NCBI GenBank assembly: GCA_002403095.1
Contig: DHHC01000040.1
Coordinates: 1-64,000, forward strand
DNA length: 64,000 nt
Reading direction: 5' to 3'
Source of the DNA: Leptolinea sp. UBA4782
GTDB taxonomy: Bacteria; Chloroflexota; Anaerolineae; Anaerolineales; Anaerolineaceae
Shown: positions 59,268 through 64,000 of the stretch, piece by piece
Position numbering within the stretch: position 1 is the stretch's first letter
Layout of the letters: each line of letters opens with the position of its first letter
Translations under genes and position numbers: made by a program
Notes under the pieces: model-generated
Seen by the model: only the letters and a program-made list of their open reading frames with translations
What the model was told of the DNA's origin: nothing
Databases searched by the model: none

Positions 59268-60329
59268 TTGGCCTTTAATCCTTTTAACTGGTTGTGGGGT
59301 TTATTTTCGCTGGATATTGCCATAGACCTCGGAACTGCAAATACATTGGTGCATGTGCGCGGAAAAGGCATTGTCATCAATGAACCTTCCTGGGTCGCAA
59401 TTGACAAACGTACCAAGGAACCCCTGGCTATAGGAAGCCGGGCAAAAGAAATGGTAGGCAGGGCACCCGCAAATGTGATCGTAATTCGGCCGATGAAAGA
59501 TGGTGTGATTGCAGAGTTCGAGATCACCAAGGCTATGCTGGGATACTTCATCAGTAAAGCGCACCAACAAAGCATTGTTCCCATGCCGCGTCCGCGGGTT
59601 GTGGTTGGCATTCCTTCCGGCGCCACTGAAGTAGAAAAGAGGGCAGTCTATGATGCTGCCATGGCAGCCAATGCCAGGCAGGCTTTCCTGATCGAAGAGC
59701 CCAGGGCTGCTGCCCTGGGAGCAGGGCTGCCTGTCTCAGAAATCAGGGGCAGTATGATTGTGGATATCGGTGGTGGGACTACTGAAGTGGCAGTGATTTC
59801 CTGGAGGGGTGTGGTTGTTTCACGCTCACTGCGTGTGGCTGGGGATGAATTGGATCAAGATATCGTTACCTATGTTCGCAATAAATACAACCTGTTCATT
59901 GGAGAGAGGATGGCAGAACAACTGAAGATGGAAATCGGTTCTGCTTATCCACTCGAGAATGAAAAGACAATGGTTGTGCGAGGCCGCAACCTGATTACAG
60001 GATTACCTGAAGCCATTGAAATCTCCTCTGTTGAAATCAGGGAAGCGATAGCCGGATCAATCCAGGTAATTATTGATACGATTAAGGACACCCTGGATGA
60101 GGTCCCGCCCGACATCATTTCAGACTTAATCGACAACGGCGTTTGTCTGGCTGGCGGGGGAAGTCAATTACTGGGACTGGTCGACCGTCTAACGGATGAG
60201 CTCAAGTTAAGGGTTTGGGTTGCTGAAGATCCAATGACTTGTGTTGTCCGCGGTGCCGGCATGATCCTGGAAGACCTGGACCATTTTGATGAATTCCTGG
60301 TAGGATTGGATAGGACCGGGAACCGTTAG
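59268..60329 (+). CDS. mreB: Rod-shape-determining actin homologue MreB
   Basis: 353 residues from a TTG start with GGGAGAG upstream. MreB forms membrane-bound filaments that guide the elongation machinery. Actin-fold motifs: AIDLGTANTLVHVRGKGIV (phosphate 1), IPSGATEVEKRAVYDAA, MIVDIGGGTTEVAVIS (phosphate 2), and CLAGGGSQL and VRGAGMILED (adenosine and connect regions). The N terminus FNPFNWLWGLFS is an amphipathic, Trp-rich stretch that could serve as the membrane-targeting helix. First gene of the shape cluster. Confidence 0.96.
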   Translation: MAFNPFNWLWGLFSLDIAIDLGTANTLVHVRGKGIVINEPSWVAIDKRTKEPLAIGSRAKEMVGRAPANVIVIRPMKDGVIAEFEITKAMLGYFISKAHQQSIVPMPRPRVVVGIPSGATEVEKRAVYDAAMAANARQAFLIEEPRAAALGAGLPVSEIRGSMIVDIGGGTTEVAVISWRGVVVSRSLRVAGDELDQDIVTYVRNKYNLFIGERMAEQLKMEIGSAYPLENEKTMVVRGRNLITGLPEAIEISSVEIREAIAGSIQVIIDTIKDTLDEVPPDIISDLIDNGVCLAGGGSQLLGLVDRLTDELKLRVWVAEDPMTCVVRGAGMILEDLDHFDEFLVGLDRTGNR

Positions 60330-60344
60330 GTAAGTTACCCGCGC

Positions 60345-61190
60345 ATGAACCAAAAATTTAGCCGAAACTGGCAGCTGGTCGTCTTTTTAATTGTTACCGC
60401 AGGGATCATGGCGCTTGCATTAAGCGGCTATCTAAACCCGATGGTAAAAGCCGCTACCAGCCCGTTCATTGGAGTCTCCCGCTGGATTTCTACCCGCTAT
60501 ACTGCCATAGTAGAATTCGTAACCGTTCCAAAGGATTCAGCCAGTTTACGGGAAAGGAACGCTGCTTTGGAAGCTGAAGTTGCCCAGCTGCAAACCCAGG
60601 TTATCGAACTCCAGCAGCAAATCAATGAAGCAAAAGTTTTGTATTCTTTGTTGGATTTTGCACAGAACCGGCCTGAAAACATCTATGTTGCCGCATCAGT
60701 TATCGGCCGCGACCCAAGCCCTTTTTTGCAGTACCTGATTATTGACCAGGGTTCCGATGCAGGGATCAGGCGCGGAATGCCCGTGGTAAACCAGCAAGGT
60801 TTGGTTGGGCGAATTGATGCGGTAACTGCCAATGCCTCCCGCATCCAGCTTATTACCGATCCGGGTTCATCTGTAAATGTGCATTTGCGTAATGCAAACC
60901 TGAGCACAGTCCTCACCGGTTCACTGACCGGTGATGTGGTTATTGAAATGCTGCCAGCCGATATTTCAATCAGTGCAGGCGACCTGATCATAACATCCGG
61001 GCTGGGCGGCAATTACCCAGCCGATATTGTGGTTGGCCAGGTTATCGGCGTTCGGGACACTGCAAATACCCTCTTTCAGGAAGCAACTGTCCAACCGGCT
61101 GCCGATTTCACCAATCTGCAGGCTGTATTGGTAATTACCAACTTCAGGCCGGTCGAAACCTCGCCACTCATCCCTACCGCTGCCCCATAA
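60345..61190 (+). CDS. mreC: Rod-shape-determining protein MreC
   Basis: 281 residues. A single membrane helix (residues 9-27), a coiled coil at about 67-100 (RERNAALEAEVAQLQTQVIELQQQ in part) and two beta-barrel subdomains (GRDPSPFLQYLIIDQG, VVNQQGLVGRI, TDPGSSVNV, ITSGLGGNYPADIVVG). This is the normal MreC plan. It scaffolds MreD, PBP2 and RodA on the outer side of the membrane. Fifteen bases after mreB. Confidence 0.95.
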   Translation: MNQKFSRNWQLVVFLIVTAGIMALALSGYLNPMVKAATSPFIGVSRWISTRYTAIVEFVTVPKDSASLRERNAALEAEVAQLQTQVIELQQQINEAKVLYSLLDFAQNRPENIYVAASVIGRDPSPFLQYLIIDQGSDAGIRRGMPVVNQQGLVGRIDAVTANASRIQLITDPGSSVNVHLRNANLSTVLTGSLTGDVVIEMLPADISISAGDLIITSGLGGNYPADIVVGQVIGVRDTANTLFQEATVQPAADFTNLQAVLVITNFRPVETSPLIPTAAP

Positions 61191-61191
61191 T

Positions 61192-61692
61192 TTGAGAGCC
61201 CTTCTTTCTATTCCCGTTTTACTTGCTGCACTGATCCTTCAGACCACTGTTCTGAGTAGAATTACTTTGCTCGGAGGGAATGCTGACCTGGTGCTGTTGA
61301 TTGTGATTGCCTGGTCTATCCAGGAAGAAGTCGACACCACCTGGCAATGGGCGGTGATTGGGGGGCTGCTTGTTGGTCTGGTTAGCAAGCTGCCGTTTTA
61401 CTTTTACATCCCCTTGTTTGTCATAACCGCGGGTTTTGCCTTCTGGCTGCGCCGCAGGTTCTGGCAGGTACCGGTTATATCAATGTTCCTTACAACGGTT
61501 ATAGGTACAGCACTTATCCAGACAGCTACAATGCTGGTGTTACAATTTACTGAAACGCCTTTTAGCTTCAGCGAGGCATTTGGATTTGTGATCTTGCCAA
61601 GCTTACTGTTGAATCTATTACTGGCAATTCCGGTTTATGCAATAATCACCGATCTGGCCAGGTCTGTTTATAGGACTGCAAGGATAGAATGA
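61192..61692 (+). CDS. mreD: Rod-shape-determining protein MreD
   Basis: 166 residues from a TTG start one base after the mreC stop. Five hydrophobic segments are evident (LLAALILQTTVLSR, ADLVLLIVIAWSIQ, IGGLLVGLV, FFYIPLFVITAGFAFW-like segment, LLLNLLLAIPVYAII), the usual MreD layout. It is a poorly conserved membrane partner of MreC in the elongasome. It overlaps the PBP2 gene by four bases. Confidence 0.93.
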   Translation: MRALLSIPVLLAALILQTTVLSRITLLGGNADLVLLIVIAWSIQEEVDTTWQWAVIGGLLVGLVSKLPFYFYIPLFVITAGFAFWLRRRFWQVPVISMFLTTVIGTALIQTATMLVLQFTETPFSFSEAFGFVILPSLLLNLLLAIPVYAIITDLARSVYRTARIE

Positions 61693-63755
61693 CAGAAACC
61701 AACTTAGAACAAGCTCACACTGCCCGGTGGCGATATTGGGCATTGTACGCAATTATTGGTATTGTGATGCTGGTGTATGTCAGCCGCTTGTTTTCACTGC
61801 AAATTATAAATGGGAATGAGTATGTATCCCTGGCAGATGAAAACCGGCGGTCGAATATCAACCTTCCAACACAGCGGGGTTTGATCACTGACCGGAACGG
61901 TTATGTTCTAGCAAAAAATGTCCCATCGTACAATGTTGTGATCACACCGGCTTACCTTCCCCTGGACGACGGAGCCATCCAGGGAGTCTTCCGCGAATTA
62001 TCCAGTTTGATCGATTTGCCGGTCAGCCAGGGCGAATTGAATGAAGAAACCGTCCGTTTGTTCACTCCATGTGAAACTGACCTTGGCATTACGCAAATTG
62101 TCTTCATCGCCGATTCCCTGGCGCCTTACGACCCGGTACGGGTTAAGTGCAATGTCGACCAAACTACAGCTATGGTGATCCAGGAAAAGTCGGCTGATCT
62201 GCCCGGAGTGGGGATAGAGGTCGAGGCCGTCCGCGATTACCCGACCGGCGAACTGACTGCAGAGATTATAGGCTTTTTAGGCCCGGTGCCTGCCGCTTAC
62301 GAGAAATATTACACCGACCTTGGATTTGTAGCCGGCAGGGATAAAGTTGGATATGCCGGAATTGAGAGCTGGATGCAAGAGGAACTCGGCGGCAAGAATG
62401 GGCTGAGGACTGTGGAAGTGGATGGGGCAGGCCAGATCATCCGTGATCTGGAAGTGCCGGTGAATCCGGTCCCTGGTTACAATGTCGAGTTGACGATCGA
62501 CACCCGCCTGCAGGCAGCAGCGAAATCAGCTGTAAAGACAGAACTGGAAGGTTGGAATGCGTGGATAGGGGAAGAGCGCATGACAAAAGCTGCAGTAATT
62601 GCCATGAACCCTAAAACCGGGGAAATCCTGGCGCTGGTTTCCTATCCCACTTTTGAAAATAACCGTATGGCGCGACAAATTCCGGCAGACTATTACCAGC
62701 AGCTGGTGACTGACCCCGACAAGCCGCTCTTCAACTATGCCATCTCAGGAGAATTTCCACCCGGTTCTGTATACAAAATGGCATCTGCACTGGGTATATT
62801 GAATGAAGATGTTGTCACGCCCGGGCAGGAAATTGAAGATATGGGGAAGATCACAATTCTACAAAAATATTCGGTAAATGACATAGGCACCCCGCGGGAA
62901 TATGTCTGTTGGGATGAGGCAGGGCATGGTACAGTGGATTACTTGCACGGCATAGCCTGGTCGTGTGATGTGTACTGGTACAAGGTGGGCGGCGGGTATG
63001 AAACAGAAGTGCCGGTAGGGCTTGGTATATGGCGCATGAACGAGTATGCCGCTGCAATAGGTTATGGAGAACCAACCGGAATTGAGTTACCTGGAGAAGC
63101 AAGCGGATTACTGCCTGATCCGACCTGGAAGCGTACTACCCTGGCTGAGAACTGGTCTACAGGGGATACCTATATTGCTACCATGGGACAGGGTTTTGTG
63201 CTTTCCACCCCGCTCCAGGTGCTGGTATCTGCAGCAACCATTGCCAATAACGGCATTCATATGAAACCCACACTGATTAAACAGGTTACAGATAACGAAG
63301 GCAATGTAATCGTGCCATTCACCCCTACTGTAGTAGCCGATATCACCAAGGACAAAGTGATCACTGTTTATGATGAAAACAGTTATGCGACTGATGAAAA
63401 AATCTCTGTTGAACCCTGGGTGATCGATCTGGCACAGGAGGGCATGCGGCTGGTTACCCTGCCGGGCGGTACTGCAGACAGTACATTTGCCACCATGGAA
63501 ATTCCAACTGCAGGCAAAACTGGGACGGCTGAGTTCTGTGACGACATGGCAAATAAAAAGAACTTGTGCAACCCTGGAAACTGGCCGGCTCACGCCTGGT
63601 ATATAGGGTATGCCCCTTATGATGACCCGGAGATTGCTGTAGTGGCATTTGTTTATTACGGAGGTGAGGGCGCTTCAGTTGCCGCACCTATAGTTCGAAA
63701 AGTGATGGACGCATATTTTGAACTTAACGAAATGGACAGCGCTACTGTACCATGA
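61689..63755 (+). CDS. mrdA: Penicillin-binding protein 2 (elongasome transpeptidase)
   Basis: 688 residues. A class B PBP: a membrane anchor at about residues 12-35, a dimerisation/pedestal region, and the transpeptidase domain (about 270-688). The catalytic triad motifs are SVYK (Ser360, Lys363), SCD (about 415) in place of the common SxN, and KTGTAE (Lys610). It cross-links peptidoglycan strands during side-wall growth with RodA. Four-base overlap with mreD at its start (ATGA) and four-base overlap with minC at its end. The MreBCD-PBP2-MinC order is the common operon layout. Confidence 0.95.
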   Translation: MTETNLEQAHTARWRYWALYAIIGIVMLVYVSRLFSLQIINGNEYVSLADENRRSNINLPTQRGLITDRNGYVLAKNVPSYNVVITPAYLPLDDGAIQGVFRELSSLIDLPVSQGELNEETVRLFTPCETDLGITQIVFIADSLAPYDPVRVKCNVDQTTAMVIQEKSADLPGVGIEVEAVRDYPTGELTAEIIGFLGPVPAAYEKYYTDLGFVAGRDKVGYAGIESWMQEELGGKNGLRTVEVDGAGQIIRDLEVPVNPVPGYNVELTIDTRLQAAAKSAVKTELEGWNAWIGEERMTKAAVIAMNPKTGEILALVSYPTFENNRMARQIPADYYQQLVTDPDKPLFNYAISGEFPPGSVYKMASALGILNEDVVTPGQEIEDMGKITILQKYSVNDIGTPREYVCWDEAGHGTVDYLHGIAWSCDVYWYKVGGGYETEVPVGLGIWRMNEYAAAIGYGEPTGIELPGEASGLLPDPTWKRTTLAENWSTGDTYIATMGQGFVLSTPLQVLVSAATIANNGIHMKPTLIKQVTDNEGNVIVPFTPTVVADITKDKVITVYDENSYATDEKISVEPWVIDLAQEGMRLVTLPGGTADSTFATMEIPTAGKTGTAEFCDDMANKKNLCNPGNWPAHAWYIGYAPYDDPEIAVVAFVYYGGEGASVAAPIVRKVMDAYFELNEMDSATVP

Positions 63756-64000
63756 CAGATACGCCGAAAGATAGCAAGATTCAAATCAAAGGAATGAACC
63801 AGGGCATCCTGATTACCGTGGGGGAGGGAAATTGGATAGACCTGGAATCTGAACTGCTGAACTTGATTGCTGAAAAGGAGCAATTCTTTCAGGGTGCAAG
63901 GGTCGCCCTGGATGCAGGTAATCATGTTCTGCGGGCTTCTGATTTGGGGGCGCTGCGCGACAGGCTGGGAGAGAAGCAAATGACCCTTTATGCAGTCCTG
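63752..64000 (+). CDS. minC: Septum-site-determining protein MinC (N-terminal part, cut by window end)
   Basis: 83 residues of the N-terminal domain are visible, cut off at the window edge. The ATG overlaps the PBP2 stop by four bases. The segments IKGMNQGILITVGEGNW and FFQGARVALDAGNHVL match the MinC N-terminal domain, which inhibits FtsZ polymerisation at the cell poles. The C-terminal MinD-binding domain and minD/minE should follow outside the window. Translational coupling to PBP2 links elongation and division-site control. Confidence 0.88.
   Translation, partial: MTDTPKDSKIQIKGMNQGILITVGEGNWIDLESELLNLIAEKEQFFQGARVALDAGNHVLRASDLGALRDRLGEKQMTLYAVL

Overview
The window looks like a contiguous piece of a bacterial chromosome, probably from the Chloroflexota (class Anaerolineae). 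That placement is inference. It rests on secreted lipoproteins with Thr-Pro linkers, DUF3048 and DUF4349 lipoproteins, the PGT/CapD/FemAB surface-glycan gene mix, a two-domain protein disulfide oxidoreductase, fused HMT-MTHFR, and the absence of any lipopolysaccharide or outer-membrane genes. Base composition is roughly balanced by eye, with AT-richer islands beside two tRNA genes. I saw no phage genes, insertion sequences, toxin-antitoxin pairs or CRISPR array.

Layout. (1) 42-5731, minus: two secreted right-handed parallel beta-helix proteins, 1337 and 540 residues, in one operon. (2) 5954-14345, plus: RidA, then a tightly packed surface-polysaccharide/cell-wall cluster (GT2 glycosyltransferase, polyprenyl glycosylphosphotransferase, CapD-type dehydratase, two FemAB-like transferases, a NUDIX hydrolase, a Thr-rich membrane protein). 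(3) 14355-21031: psuG and a PHP phosphoesterase (minus), tRNA-Leu, a DUF302 gene, a membrane-anchored sulfatase-fold protein and formate-THF ligase. (4) 21101-23902: a DinG-type helicase with an N-terminal exonuclease. (5) 24019-34504, minus: a seven-gene operon (metH, HMT-MTHFR, coaX, coaBC, DUF3048, metallophosphoesterase, DUF4349) behind an S-box (SAM-I) riboswitch with its own terminator. (6) 34621-38667, plus: small membrane protein, selA, M24 peptidase, tsaD. (7) 38839-41412, plus: a thiol/redox group made of an NADH oxidase/CoA-disulfide reductase, a two-domain disulfide oxidoreductase and an OsmC protein. (8) 41462-48615, minus: three tandem LysM/M23-like lipoproteins, HIT, polysaccharide deacetylase, inositol-phosphate synthase. 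(9) 48798-50491: tRNA-Pro followed by tandem repeats of its own 3' end, then a Crp/Fnr regulator and a hemerythrin gene. (10) 50541-55882, minus: GntR-PBP regulator, membrane protein, dcd, M23 lipoprotein, ftcD. (11) 55983-59098: yedK, tRNA-His, two unknown genes, a frameshifted degV. (12) 59268-64000, plus: mreB-mreC-mreD-PBP2-minC (truncated by the window edge).

The most notable result is at 40324-40998. What reads as two ORFs separated by TGA is one protein disulfide oxidoreductase in which the TGA occupies the first cysteine of the second CPYC active site (giving U-P-Y-C). It is followed at once by a bacterial SECIS-like hairpin with a GGU apical loop. selA lies about 4 kb upstream, so the organism plausibly makes selenoproteins. 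Other points of interest are the class II Fnr-type promoter (site centred at -41.5) before the hemerythrin gene, two genes that look leaderless, the S-box operon that carries coenzyme A synthesis genes along with methionine synthesis, and an A7-tract frameshift in degV.

One-carbon metabolism is well represented (fhs, ftcD, MTHFR, metH), as are wall growth and shape (mreBCD, PBP2, minC, M23 and LysM proteins).
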